Assembly (NCBI RefSeq): GCF_018437225.1
Contig: NZ_JAAMFI010000002.1
Span: 186,001-250,000 of the forward strand
From: Fructobacillus papyriferae
GTDB taxonomy: Bacteria; Bacillota; Bacilli; Lactobacillales; Lactobacillaceae
Length of the DNA stretch: 64,000 nucleotides
Reading direction: 5' to 3'
Positions 18,451-26,722 of this stretch are shown one piece after another (position 1 is the stretch's first letter; every line of letters starts with the position of its first letter). The translations under genes and the position numbers were made by a program. The notes beneath the pieces are model-generated. The model did not search any database and was not told the DNA's origin. It saw only the letters and a program-made list of their open reading frames with translations.

Positions 18451-18844
18451 ATCGTTTAATCTATATGTCTTCTATTATAGCAAATAATCATTTTGAAGAG
18501 CAGGAAAGTAAAGAAAATGACGGAAAGGATGAAAATGAACTTCACAAAATTACAGAAAGGGCGTTCCCCTGAAAAAACTACGAAACAGAACTTTCTGGGC
18601 TGCTGTAATAAATGTCATAAGCAGCAGAAACCGAACGTTTTCGGTAAAATTTCCTTTGTATAAAACAACACAAAGCAAAAGTAAAAAGCTGCTACGAGGG
18701 GGCTTGTTCGAACAGGCGTTTGTGCAGACAAGTTTAGACCTTGAAGTCTATTTTCAAACCGGTAAACTAGTAATTGTCCCATCAGTTAAAGCAGTACAAT
18801 GCTGCTTGCTGAGGCTAAATTTACGAAGAAAGAAGGACCACGTC
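18451..18844 (+). promoter_or_regulatory. Long leader upstream of nrdH
   Basis: This is the 394-base gap between the divergent CNNM and nrdH genes. It holds the near-perfect palindrome GCTTGTTCGAACAGGC (18702-18717, core TGTTCGAACA), a hairpin GCTGCT/AGCAGC around 18600-18626, and an imperfect palindrome ACCGAACGTTTTCGGT near 18630-18650. Candidate promoter elements are TTGAAG with TAAACT near 18740-18770. I do not recognise NrdR boxes. The frame is open upstream of nrdH from 18656, but the encoded stretch does not look like a protein. Confidence 0.5.
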
Positions 18845-19075
18845 ATGTCAAAAGTCACGGTCTTTACCAAAAATAATTGTGTTCAATGCAAGATGACAAA
18901 GAAGTATCTTGACCAACTCGGTGTCTTCTTTGAAGAAATCAACATTGAAGAACAACCAGAGTACTTAGCCCAAATCAAAGAACAGGGCTTTAAACAAACC
19001 CCCGTTGTTCAAATCGAAGGGCAAGAAGCCTTTTCAGGCTTTCAGCCATCCATTTTGAAACAATTGACGGCCTAA
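18845..19075 (+). CDS. nrdH: Glutaredoxin-like protein NrdH
   Basis: NrdH is the small electron donor for the class Ib ribonucleotide reductase. The 76-residue product has the redox centre CVQC (residues 11-14) followed by KMTKKYL, and the C-terminal GFQP motif of NrdH proteins. The start is ATG 18845 with Shine-Dalgarno AGAAGG. It heads the nrdH-nrdE-nrdI-nrdF cluster. Confidence 0.93.
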   Translation: MSKVTVFTKNNCVQCKMTKKYLDQLGVFFEEINIEEQPEYLAQIKEQGFKQTPVVQIEGQEAFSGFQPSILKQLTA

Positions 19076-19169
19076 GCTTTTTTAGTGTTGTCCTGTTTCT
19101 TTTACTAGTTAGGTAGACAAAGGGAAAAACTTTGTTTATTTTTCTAGTCAGTATTTTGAAAGGAATTCC

Positions 19170-21341
19170 ATGTCATTATTAGATATTGACCTTGCCAATG
19201 TTAAGTATTTCGATCTGAATAACGAAGTGAATATTCCAAAAAATGGGCAAATTCAGCTCGAAAAAGACCAAGAAGCGCTGCAAGCGTTCATGGAAGAAAA
19301 CGTTTTGCCTAACATGAAAACCTTCTCTTCTTTGAAGGAACGTTTCGATTGGATGATTGCAAACGACTTTTTGGAAGAAGGCTTTGTCAAGAAGTACGAC
19401 ATGGCCTTTATCGAAAAGCTCTACGCTTTTTTGGAAGGGGAAGATTTTCACTTCGCTTCTTTCATGGCGGCTTTCAAGTTCTACAACCAGTATGCGCAAA
19501 AGACCAACGACAAAGCTTATTACGTTGAGTCTTACTTAGACCGAGTAGCCGTTAATGCCCTCTTTTATGCTAATGGCAATGAAGAGTTGGCCATGTCGTT
19601 GGCTAATGAAATGATCCATCAGCGCTACCAGCCGGCAACTCCTTCTTTCTTGAATGCAGGTCGCAAGCGCCGTGGAGAATTGGTTTCTTGTTTCGTCCTT
19701 CAATCAACGGATAACATGAACTCGATTGGTCGAATCATTAATTCAGCGCTTCAACTATCCAAGATGGGTGGGGGCGTTGGAATTAATTTGTCTAACGTTC
19801 GTGAAGCTGGGGCGCCTGTTATGGGCATTAAGAACTCGGCTGGTGGTATCGTGCCGATCATGAAATTGTTGGAAGACTCCTTCACCTTCTCCTCACAAGT
19901 TGGTGCTCGTCAGGGTGCTGGTGTGGTTTACTTGAACATTTTCCACCCGGATTTGATGACCTTTATGGCAACCAAGAAGGAAAACGCCGACGAAAAGGTA
20001 CGAGTGAAGACGCTGTCTCTTGGTTTGGTTGTGCCGGATAAGTTCTATGAACTGACCAAAGAAAACAAGGAAATGGCTCTTTTTTCACCGGTTGATGTGG
20101 AACGCGAATATGGCGTGCCGTTTAACTACGTCGATATCACAGCTGAATACGATAACTTGTTGGCGAACAAAAACATCGCCCGTAAGATGGTCTCAGCCCG
20201 GACGGTTGAAGAAGAAATTTCTAAGTTGCAGCAGGAATCAGGTTATCCATACATCATGAACGTGGACACGGTTAACCGTGCAAATCCGACAGCCGGCAAG
20301 GTGGTTTCATCGAACCTCTGTTCCGAAATTCTGCAAGCGCAAACGCCGTCAGCCTTAAATGACATGCAGGAATACACCAAGCTGGGTGAAGATATCTCAT
20401 GTAACTTGGGTTCTATCAACATCGTTAACATGATGAAGACGCCAGACTTTGGGGCTTCTGTTGATGCCATGATTCGTGCTTTGTCCTTTGTGTCAGACAA
20501 TTCTAACTTGAACGTGGTGCCATCCGTGCAAAACGGGAACCAAAAAAAGCACGCGGTTGGTCTTGGAGCCATGGGCTTGGCAGCCATGTTTGCCCAAAAT
20601 AAGATGATGTATGGGGATGAAGAAGCCTTGGACTTCACGCAGGCCTTCTTCTCAACATTGAACTATTACTCGATTACGGCTTCGATGCACATCGCAGAGG
20701 ACCGCGGGGAGAGCTTTGCTGGCTTTGAAGAATCCGCTTATGCGGATGGTTCCTACTTTGATCAGTACATGGAAAAGGATTTCGGTCCACAGACAGCAAA
20801 GGTCCAAAAGCTCTTTGCTGACATCCACGTGCCTTCAAAGGAAGATTGGCAGCGGTTGAAGCAAGAAGTGATGGAAAATGGCATGTACAATGCCTACCGT
20901 CACGCCATTGCCCCAACCGGTTCGATTTCATATGTCAACAACACGACCGCTTCTTTGCACCCAATTATTAACCGCATCGAAGAACGTCAAGAAGGAATGA
21001 TTGGTAAGGTTTACTACCCAGCACCAGGGCTTTCCAATGAAACGCTACCATATTACCAATCAGCTTATGATACGGACATGCGCAAAGTGGTCGATGTTTA
21101 TGCGGCGGCCCAGCCACACATTGACCAAGGAATGTCTCTGACCTATTTCATGCGTTCGACGATTCCAGATGGTCTTTACGAGTGGAAGGATGATCGTACG
21201 AACAAGATGACAACCCGTGATTTGTCGATCTTGCGTAACTACGCCTTTAAGAAGGGAATCAAGACGATTTATTACGTCCGGACCTTCACGGATGATAACC
21301 AAGAGGCGGGTGTGAACGAGTGTGAATCTTGTTCCATCTAG
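19170..21341 (+). CDS. nrdE: Class Ib ribonucleotide reductase, alpha subunit
   Basis: NrdE reduces ribonucleoside diphosphates to deoxy forms. It is 723 residues, normal for NrdE. Visible features are the active-site cysteines in LVSCFVLQS and NLCSEI, the PTGSISYVNNTTASLHP loop, and the C-terminal redox pair ECESCSI that accepts electrons from NrdH. The class Ib N-terminus lacks a full ATP cone. Shine-Dalgarno AAAGGA precedes the ATG. A 170-base gap with hairpins separates it from nrdI. Confidence 0.96.
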   Translation: MSLLDIDLANVKYFDLNNEVNIPKNGQIQLEKDQEALQAFMEENVLPNMKTFSSLKERFDWMIANDFLEEGFVKKYDMAFIEKLYAFLEGEDFHFASFMAAFKFYNQYAQKTNDKAYYVESYLDRVAVNALFYANGNEELAMSLANEMIHQRYQPATPSFLNAGRKRRGELVSCFVLQSTDNMNSIGRIINSALQLSKMGGGVGINLSNVREAGAPVMGIKNSAGGIVPIMKLLEDSFTFSSQVGARQGAGVVYLNIFHPDLMTFMATKKENADEKVRVKTLSLGLVVPDKFYELTKENKEMALFSPVDVEREYGVPFNYVDITAEYDNLLANKNIARKMVSARTVEEEISKLQQESGYPYIMNVDTVNRANPTAGKVVSSNLCSEILQAQTPSALNDMQEYTKLGEDISCNLGSINIVNMMKTPDFGASVDAMIRALSFVSDNSNLNVVPSVQNGNQKKHAVGLGAMGLAAMFAQNKMMYGDEEALDFTQAFFSTLNYYSITASMHIAEDRGESFAGFEESAYADGSYFDQYMEKDFGPQTAKVQKLFADIHVPSKEDWQRLKQEVMENGMYNAYRHAIAPTGSISYVNNTTASLHPIINRIEERQEGMIGKVYYPAPGLSNETLPYYQSAYDTDMRKVVDVYAAAQPHIDQGMSLTYFMRSTIPDGLYEWKDDRTNKMTTRDLSILRNYAFKKGIKTIYYVRTFTDDNQEAGVNECESCSI

Positions 21342-21511
21342 TCCTTTATGACTTTATCAAATGCGAGCCTTTGGCTCGCGTACATAATCGTTTGGCCCTT
21401 TTGGGACTGATTGTTGACAAGTCCTTTTTGAAACGGTAGCCTAGGCTAAGTTTTTAAAAGGGCTGTTTCATCATTTCTTGGCTAGCGCCTTTGCGCTTAG
21501 AAAGGTTTTAC
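21342..21511 (+). promoter_or_regulatory. Structured nrdE-nrdI spacer
   Basis: The spacer contains the hairpin GCGAGCC-TTT-GGCTCGC (21363-21379) with no T-run after it, the perfect palindrome AGCCTAGGCT (21438-21447), and AGCGC/GCGCT just before the nrdI Shine-Dalgarno. These may be RNA processing or stability elements that set separate levels of nrdE and nrdIF. Confidence 0.45.
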
Positions 21512-21952
21512 ATGACCACGTACCGTCTTTTGTATACCTCAATTGAGGGAAATACGGATTCCTTCGTCAAAAAATTGGCCGCTGTTGCAGCGGCCGAAGG
21601 CGACAAATTGTCTGTTTTGTCAGTCGGCGATGAGGTTGATCCAGTCCACGAAAAAGTTCCCTATGTCGTTCTTGTGCCCACTTATTTGAACGGTGGAACG
21701 GGTACTGGGCCTGAAGTGAAAGAAATTTTCACCAATGGCTTGGGCGAATACATCGAATATGGCAATAACCAGCGCTATCTGCGCGGGGTCATCGGATCTG
21801 GTAATCGCAATTTTAACGATCAGTATGTTTTAACGGCCAAACGCTATGCGCAAAAATACCATGTGCCGCTTCTTGGTGATTATGAGTTGCGTGGGACGCA
21901 AAGAGAAGCCGAAAAGCTGTTTACCCGTATCAAAGAAACGTTAGGAGAGTAG
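21512..21952 (+). CDS. nrdI: Flavodoxin-like NrdI
   Basis: NrdI is the flavoprotein that supplies the oxidant to assemble the dimanganese-tyrosyl radical cofactor of NrdF. The 146-residue protein begins MTTYRLLYTSIEGNTDSF with the FMN phosphate loop SIEGNT; GVIGSGNRNFND is the second flavin-binding loop. The start is ATG 21512 behind AAAGG. NrdF follows one base after the stop. Confidence 0.92.
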   Translation: MTTYRLLYTSIEGNTDSFVKKLAAVAAAEGDKLSVLSVGDEVDPVHEKVPYVVLVPTYLNGGTGTGPEVKEIFTNGLGEYIEYGNNQRYLRGVIGSGNRNFNDQYVLTAKRYAQKYHVPLLGDYELRGTQREAEKLFTRIKETLGE

Positions 21953-21953
21953 C

Positions 21954-22922
21954 ATGCAACACGTCAATCAAGGTTCATATACAGCCGTCAATTGGAATAA
22001 CATTGAAGATTCACTGGATAAGGCAACCTGGGAAAAGTTGACCCAGCAGTTCTGGTTGGATACTCGAGTGCCTATCTCAAACGATTTGCGTGTCTGGCGT
22101 GGGGAATTGGATGCAGCTGAACGTCGTGTCTACAATTTGGTTTTTGGTGGTTTGACCACCTTGGATACCTTGCAGTCACAAGATGGGATGGCTGCACTGC
22201 GCGCTGATGCGGTTAACCAAAAAGAAGAAGCCGTTTTGAATAACATTCAATTCATGGAATCGGTGCACGCCAAGTCGTATTCTTCAATCTTTGAAACGCT
22301 GAATAATAAGTCTGAGATCGAAGAGACTTTTGACTGGGCTGATCACGATGAGTTCTTGCAGTACAAGGCTAACAAGATCAATGACATTTACCAAAACGGA
22401 ACGCCTTTGCAAAAGAAGGTCGCCTCAGTCTTCTTGGAAACCTTCTTGTTCTACTCAGGTTTCTACACGCCACTCTACTACTTGGGTCACAACAAGATGG
22501 TCAACGCCGCTGAAATCATCAAGTTGATTCTCCGAGATGAGTCCGTCCATGGTACCTACATCGGCTACAAGTTCCAGATCGGCTTCAAGCAGTTGTCAGA
22601 AGAAGAACAAGAAGAAATCAAGGCCTGGATGTACGACTTGCTCTTTGATTTGTATTCAAACGAAGAACAGTTTACGCACGAAATCTATGATGAAATCGGC
22701 TGGACAGATGATGTTTTGTCCTTCTTGCGCTACAATGCCAATAAGGCGTTGATGAATTTGGGGCAGGAGCCAATGTTCCCCGATTCAGCAGAAGATGTGA
22801 ATCCCGTTGTGATGAACGGTATTTCAACGTCAACGTCGAACCACGACTTCTTTTCAGCAGTCGGAAACGGCTACCTTTTGGGTGAAGCTGAGTCCATGGA
22901 AGATGGCGATTACGATCTTTAA
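21954..22922 (+). CDS. nrdF: Class Ib ribonucleotide reductase, beta subunit
   Basis: NrdF carries the metal-tyrosyl radical that starts catalysis in NrdE. The 322-residue product shows metal ligands in ESVHAKSYS and LRDESVHGTYIG, and a ferritin-like helical fold. The gene order nrdH-nrdE-nrdI-nrdF differs from the common nrdHIEF order. It has a strong Shine-Dalgarno (AGGAGAG) and ends at a terminator. Confidence 0.95.
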   Translation: MQHVNQGSYTAVNWNNIEDSLDKATWEKLTQQFWLDTRVPISNDLRVWRGELDAAERRVYNLVFGGLTTLDTLQSQDGMAALRADAVNQKEEAVLNNIQFMESVHAKSYSSIFETLNNKSEIEETFDWADHDEFLQYKANKINDIYQNGTPLQKKVASVFLETFLFYSGFYTPLYYLGHNKMVNAAEIIKLILRDESVHGTYIGYKFQIGFKQLSEEEQEEIKAWMYDLLFDLYSNEEQFTHEIYDEIGWTDDVLSFLRYNANKALMNLGQEPMFPDSAEDVNPVVMNGISTSTSNHDFFSAVGNGYLLGEAESMEDGDYDL

Positions 22923-22948
22923 AAGTCGTTTATAAAAAAGCGCAAAAG

Positions 22949-22980
22949 AAAACCGATGACCAGATGGTCATCGGTTTTTT
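22949..22980. terminator. Terminator after nrdF
   Basis: AAAACCGATGACC pairs with GGTCATCGGTTTT and is followed by more T. Confidence 0.87.
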
Positions 22981-22992
22981 GAATGTCTTGAA

Positions 22993-23661
22993 TTAAGCTT
23001 CTTGATCCTTGAAGAGCCAGAATTTTTTCTTTAAGAAAGTAGCCACTGATGGATAGAGCGAGCCACAGAAGATGACCCAAACGTAGGCCAAGAGGAAGGC
23101 GCCAACCGTATCCGTCAAGAAGTGAGCGGAGAAGTAAAGGCGGGAGAGCATCGTCAGCAAGGCCAACGTGATCAAGAACCACTTCGTCAAAATGCGGATC
23201 AACGTTGAACTAATATTGGGTGTCACCAAAAGGAACATGACAAAGACCGTTAACCACATCGCCATGACGTGCTGGGATGGGAAGGAAGCCCCGTTATCCG
23301 TTAAGAGGTGACCGATTGGTCGGTCGCGGTGAATGATGACTTTGATGATCTGAGTCATGATCACGGCCCCAAAGACCGTGATTATCACCCAAAGTGATGG
23401 CAGCTTTAAGTCGGCTAAGAGCAGAACCAAGGCGAGCAAAACGCCGTAAAAAAGGTTCATAACAGGTGAGCCTAAGAAGGTGGCAATCGACATGATCACA
23501 TCACCATATGACGTTTGAATGCCAGTCATGAAGAAGCGGACTTCTTCATCCATGTTAGCAGGCCAAGTCGCGTTGGTGCCAATCAAGACGGCTAAAACGA
23601 TAAAGAGAAGCGCGGCAAGTAAGGCGTGCCGGCGCTGTTTATTGGTAACAGAAATAATCAT
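22993..23661 (-). CDS. PAP2-family membrane phosphatase
   Basis: This is a 222-residue PAP2 lipid phosphatase, probably acting on undecaprenyl pyrophosphate or phosphatidate at the outer face of the membrane. The three family motifs are KVIIHRDRP, FPSQH and SRLYFSAHFLTD. The middle motif has glutamine where most members have glycine (PSGH). About six membrane helices are visible. It is a single gene on the minus strand, converging on nrdF. Confidence 0.88.
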   Translation of the reverse strand: MIISVTNKQRRHALLAALLFIVLAVLIGTNATWPANMDEEVRFFMTGIQTSYGDVIMSIATFLGSPVMNLFYGVLLALVLLLADLKLPSLWVIITVFGAVIMTQIIKVIIHRDRPIGHLLTDNGASFPSQHVMAMWLTVFVMFLLVTPNISSTLIRILTKWFLITLALLTMLSRLYFSAHFLTDTVGAFLLAYVWVIFCGSLYPSVATFLKKKFWLFKDQEA

Positions 23662-23762
23662 AGTGGATGCTCCAAATTAATCAGTGCTTTCTTTAAGTAT
23701 AAAGATTTGAGACCGACAAAACAAGGAAAAGAAGGGGAAAAGGCAATAATTTTAGGCAAGAA

Positions 23763-23788
23763 AAAAAGCTAGCCAAAGGCTAACTTTT
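23763..23788 (-). terminator. Terminator of the 47-residue protein gene
   Basis: On the minus strand AAGTTAGCC-TTT-GGCTAGCTT is followed by a T-run. Confidence 0.78.
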
Positions 23789-23789
23789 C

Positions 23790-23933
23790 TTACTTGGTGT
23801 TAGGGATTTCAGTGGTCTTTCCCTTAGCCCATTGTTGCAACTTTGCAACGTTTGCTTGACGCTTCTTCTTAGCTGCGTCGTGGCCTACCTTGCGGCCGCG
23901 GGCAAATGAATTCAAGGGTGTCTTGACTGCCAT
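23790..23933 (-). CDS. Small basic protein, 47 residues, unknown function
   Basis: This short gene encodes a lysine/arginine-rich protein that starts MAVKTPLNSFARGRKVG, continues through a KKKRQANVAKLQQWAKGK segment and ends TTEIPNTK. It has an excellent Shine-Dalgarno (AAGGAG) eight bases before the ATG and its own terminator, so it is very probably real. I do not recognise a family. The basic, soluble, helix-prone composition would suit a ribosome- or nucleic-acid-associated protein (inference). Confidence 0.82.
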   Translation of the reverse strand: MAVKTPLNSFARGRKVGHDAAKKKRQANVAKLQQWAKGKTTEIPNTK

Positions 23934-24012
23934 AGTGGTAACTCCTTATATTTAAACTTTAAAATCTATCGTACAGAATTTGATTATACCCGAATCATTG
24001 GGGCTTTTCAAG

Positions 24013-24021
24013 TGTTATAAT
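24013..24021 (+). promoter_or_regulatory. mutY promoter, possibly leaderless transcript
   Basis: The extended -10 TGTTATAAT ends at 24021. The usual start point seven bases later falls at about 24028, directly before the mutY ATG at 24029, which has no Shine-Dalgarno. Confidence 0.55.
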
Positions 24022-24028
24022 ACTGGTT

Positions 24029-25057
24029 ATGGAAGATTGGAACCAGCAGACAATTGAAAGTTTTCGTCGGGATTTACTGACTTGGTATGATCAAGAGGGG
24101 CGCCAGCACTTGCCTTGGCGGAAAAACCAAGATCCATATCGCGTGTTGGTTTCTGAATTAATGCTCCAGCAGACACGGGTGGATACGGTAATTACTTATT
24201 TTAACCGATTTATGGATGCTTTGCCAACGGTTTTAGATTTAGCTAAGGCACCAGAAGAACAGGTGTTAAAGCTCTGGGAGGGACTAGGTTATTATTCTCG
24301 GGCCCGCAACTTGCAAAAGGCGGCTCAGGTGGTGGCTTTTGAGTTAAAGGGTAAGTGGCCAGAATCTTATGATGACTTGCTGACTTTGCCTGGCGTTGGG
24401 CCATACACAGCTGCTGCGGTTGCTTCAATTGCCTTTGGGGAAGTCGTGCCAGCTATCGACGGTAACTTTTTCCGTGTCTTTTCAAGGCTGCTTAAGATCG
24501 ATGATGACATTGCCAAACCAAAGACTCGCCGGGTCTTCTATGACGCAGTGGCACCGATCGTTGATCCAAAGCGCCCGGGTGACTTTAATCAAGCCATTAT
24601 GGATCTTGGCACTTCCTATATGAAAACAAAGGATCCAGATACGCTGCATTCCCCGGTTTTGAAGTACAACGCCGCTTATCGAGATGGCGTTGAAGAAGAG
24701 TACCCGGTTAAGAGTAAAAAGAAAAAGCCGGTGTCACAGATGTACGAAGCCCTCGTGGTTTATAATGAAAATGGCGATCTCTTGTACGAGCAGCGACCAG
24801 ATAGTGGCCTTTTGGCCGGTTTTTGGACGCTACCTTTGCGTCCAATTGATTCGGTTGAGCAGTTGGATGGTGAGCAGCTGACCATCAAGCCAGTTAGCCA
24901 TATTTTTTCGCATCGTAAATGGTCGATCTGGCCGGTTTCGGTGGAAACCCCAGACGAATTGGCAAAAAACCAGCGCTTCTTTACCGAGGAGGAGCAGCAA
25001 GCATTGGCTTTGCCCAAAGTACAACACAAGATTTTACAAGCACTAAAGGAGCTCTAA
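24029..25057 (+). CDS. mutY: A/G-specific adenine glycosylase MutY without an iron-sulfur cluster
   Basis: MutY removes adenine mispaired with 8-oxoguanine. The 342-residue protein has catalytic Glu43 (SELMLQQTRV), the HhH motif LPGVGPYT (120-127) and catalytic Asp144 (AIDGNFFRV). The C-terminal Nudix-like 8-oxoG reader has GLLAGFWTLP and FSHRKW. The four cysteines that hold the [4Fe-4S] cluster are all missing: the segment at residues 191-220 has no cysteine, and neither does the rest of the protein. Cluster-free MutY homologues are known in some lactobacilli. The AI-2E-type gene follows, with its ATG overlapping the stop by one base. Confidence 0.94.
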   Translation: MEDWNQQTIESFRRDLLTWYDQEGRQHLPWRKNQDPYRVLVSELMLQQTRVDTVITYFNRFMDALPTVLDLAKAPEEQVLKLWEGLGYYSRARNLQKAAQVVAFELKGKWPESYDDLLTLPGVGPYTAAAVASIAFGEVVPAIDGNFFRVFSRLLKIDDDIAKPKTRRVFYDAVAPIVDPKRPGDFNQAIMDLGTSYMKTKDPDTLHSPVLKYNAAYRDGVEEEYPVKSKKKKPVSQMYEALVVYNENGDLLYEQRPDSGLLAGFWTLPLRPIDSVEQLDGEQLTIKPVSHIFSHRKWSIWPVSVETPDELAKNQRFFTEEEQQALALPKVQHKILQALKEL

Positions 25058-26208
25058 TGTTTCCAAACGAACGACTAAAGCAACTATTTTTCTGGACGAT
25101 TGAATTGCTGGCCATCGCCACACTACTGTTCATCGTCTTTCGCTTTGATTTCCTGATGAAGCCGATCGCGGTTTTTGTCGGGACGGTCTTTATCCCGCTT
25201 TTGGTTTCTGGCTTTCTCTACTACTGTCTGAAGCCTCTGCAGAAGTTAATTGAAAAAATCCGCTTTGGCAAATGGCAGATGCCACGATCGGCTGCCGTCA
25301 TTTTGACTTTCACGCTTTTTATGGTTGTCATCATTTCGGCTTTGATGATTTTTGTCCCATTGATTTTAAATGAAATATCAAACCTGATCACTTCTTTACC
25401 AAATGTCGTGAACCACGTTCAAGACTATGTGAAAGATGTGATCGAAGAACCTTGGTTCAAGAAGTTGAATCTATCAGTGTCTGACGACGATGTGAAAAAC
25501 GCCGTCTCCCAATACGCTTCATCCTTTGTTCGTGTGACGGCTGGAACGTTAACTGGCTTTGTTGGTGCGGCGACCTCCTTTACAATCGGGGCACTGACGA
25601 TTCCGATCATTCTCTTTTATATGCTAGCGGATTCGAACCGCTTCCTGCCTGCTATTCAAAAGTTCTTCCCTAAAAACCGGGCTGAAGATGTTCAAGTCTT
25701 GGGTCAAGAACTTGATCATACGATTGAGCGCTACATTTCGGGACAAGCCATCCAGATGCTCTTTGTGGGCTTTGCGATGTCAATTGGTTTTGGCTTGATT
25801 GGCTTACCCTACATTTGGCTGCTTGGTTTCATTGCTGGTGTGGCGAATATCGTGCCTTACGTTGGGCCTTTCATTGGCGTTTTTCCGGCCGCTTTGGTCG
25901 CGGTGTCGGTTGATTGGAAAATGCTGATTGGGATTGCCATTTTAATGGCCATTGTTCAGCAGATTAACGGTTCGATCATTTATCCAGCACTGATCGGTAA
26001 ATCCTTACGGATTCACCCCTTGACGGTGATGCTTCTTTTGTTGGCAGCCGGCAATCTTTGGGGGATGATCGGAATGATTGTTGTAGTGCCGTTTTATGCG
26101 ATTATCCGAACCATTACGTTATACATTGTTAAGTTGCGCCGTGCCCAACAGCATGAAGCGACAGTTACTGAACTAACCAAGTCGTTGGAAGATGATTCCT
26201 TACTTTAA
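25057..26208 (+). CDS. AI-2E family membrane transporter
   Basis: This 383-residue protein belongs to the AI-2E (YtvI/YdiK/PerM-like) family, with about eight membrane helices and a large loop region near residues 105-170. Family features are the GLPYIWLLGFIAGVANIVPYVGPFIG segment and the NGSIIYPALIGKSLRIHPL segment. Members include Na+/H+ antiporters and signal exporters; the substrate here is unknown. The start is ATG 25057 behind AAGGAG, overlapping the mutY stop by one base; the open frame continues upstream inside mutY. Confidence 0.86.
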   Translation: MFPNERLKQLFFWTIELLAIATLLFIVFRFDFLMKPIAVFVGTVFIPLLVSGFLYYCLKPLQKLIEKIRFGKWQMPRSAAVILTFTLFMVVIISALMIFVPLILNEISNLITSLPNVVNHVQDYVKDVIEEPWFKKLNLSVSDDDVKNAVSQYASSFVRVTAGTLTGFVGAATSFTIGALTIPIILFYMLADSNRFLPAIQKFFPKNRAEDVQVLGQELDHTIERYISGQAIQMLFVGFAMSIGFGLIGLPYIWLLGFIAGVANIVPYVGPFIGVFPAALVAVSVDWKMLIGIAILMAIVQQINGSIIYPALIGKSLRIHPLTVMLLLLAAGNLWGMIGMIVVVPFYAIIRTITLYIVKLRRAQQHEATVTELTKSLEDDSLL

Positions 26209-26228
26209 AATTGGCGATGCCATCGATC

Positions 26229-26257
26229 AAAGCAGCGGTGAATGCCGTTGCTTTTTT
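26229..26257 (+). terminator. Terminator after AI-2E-type gene
   Basis: The stem AAAGCAGCGG / CCGTTGCTTT is followed by a T-run. Confidence 0.8.
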
Positions 26258-26271
26258 TACGGCAAAATACC

Positions 26272-26300
26272 TTGACTGGACTGGTGAAATCCAGTATCAT
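26272..26300 (+). promoter_or_regulatory. Promoter of tRNA-Leu
   Basis: TTGACT, a 17-base spacer and TATCAT end 20 bases before the tRNA-Leu. Confidence 0.75.
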
Positions 26301-26320
26301 TTAGTAGTTGCTTATGACAT

Positions 26321-26402
26321 GCGGATGTGGCGGAATTGGCAGACGCGCTAGATTTAGGTTCTAGTGGATTTATCCGTGCAGGTTCGATTCCTGTCATCCG
26401 TA
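26321..26402 (+). tRNA. tRNA-Leu(TAG)
   Basis: The acceptor stem is GCGGATG / CATCCGT (one G-T) with discriminator A. The anticodon stem CTAGA/TCTAG holds TAG at 26355-26357, and a long variable arm is present, typical of tRNA-Leu. CCA is not encoded. Confidence 0.94.
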
Positions 26403-26473
26403 TTCGAAAAAATTGTTCATTTTTTCGTTGCGTGTTACCTTGTCATTTGCTACAATAATTGAGTACCAATTTT

Positions 26474-26546
26474 GCCGACTTAGCTCAGTTGATAGAGCAC
26501 CTCACTAGTAATGAGGGGGTCAACGGTTTGAGTCCGTTAGTCGGCA
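26474..26546 (+). tRNA. tRNA-Thr(AGT)
   Basis: The acceptor stem is GCCGACT / AGTCGGC with discriminator A. The anticodon stem CCTCA/TGAGG gives loop CTAGTAA with anticodon AGT, an A34 threonine tRNA. The D-loop reads AGTTGATA (A at position 19) and the T-loop TTTGAGT (T at position 56), so the universal G19-C56 tertiary pair appears replaced by A19-U56. CCA is not encoded. Confidence 0.9.
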
Positions 26547-26572
26547 TTTTTATATGTTTTCAACAATATCTT

Positions 26573-26618
26573 AAAAGCCCGGTGTTATCGCAATTAAGCT
26601 GATAGCACCGGGCTTTTT
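26573..26618 (+). terminator. Terminator after tRNA-Thr
   Basis: AAAAGCCCGGTGTTATC pairs with GATAGCACCGGGCTTTTT (one G-T). Confidence 0.88.
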
Positions 26619-26722
26619 CGTTGTTTATGGCTTCTGTGTTTTTCGGTATTTTTAGGTATTATTCTGTGCTTTTCTGAAACAGTTAGACGCTTTTTAGACG
26701 TTTTTAGTCCTAAAAAATAGAC

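Noticed and set aside
18702-18717. LexA box
   Set aside because: The palindrome core GTTCGAAC lacks the four-base spacer of the Firmicute site CGAACnnnnGTTCG.
18656-18844. In-frame extension upstream of nrdH
   Set aside because: NrdH proteins begin at MSKVTVF; the upstream stretch is leader sequence with palindromes.
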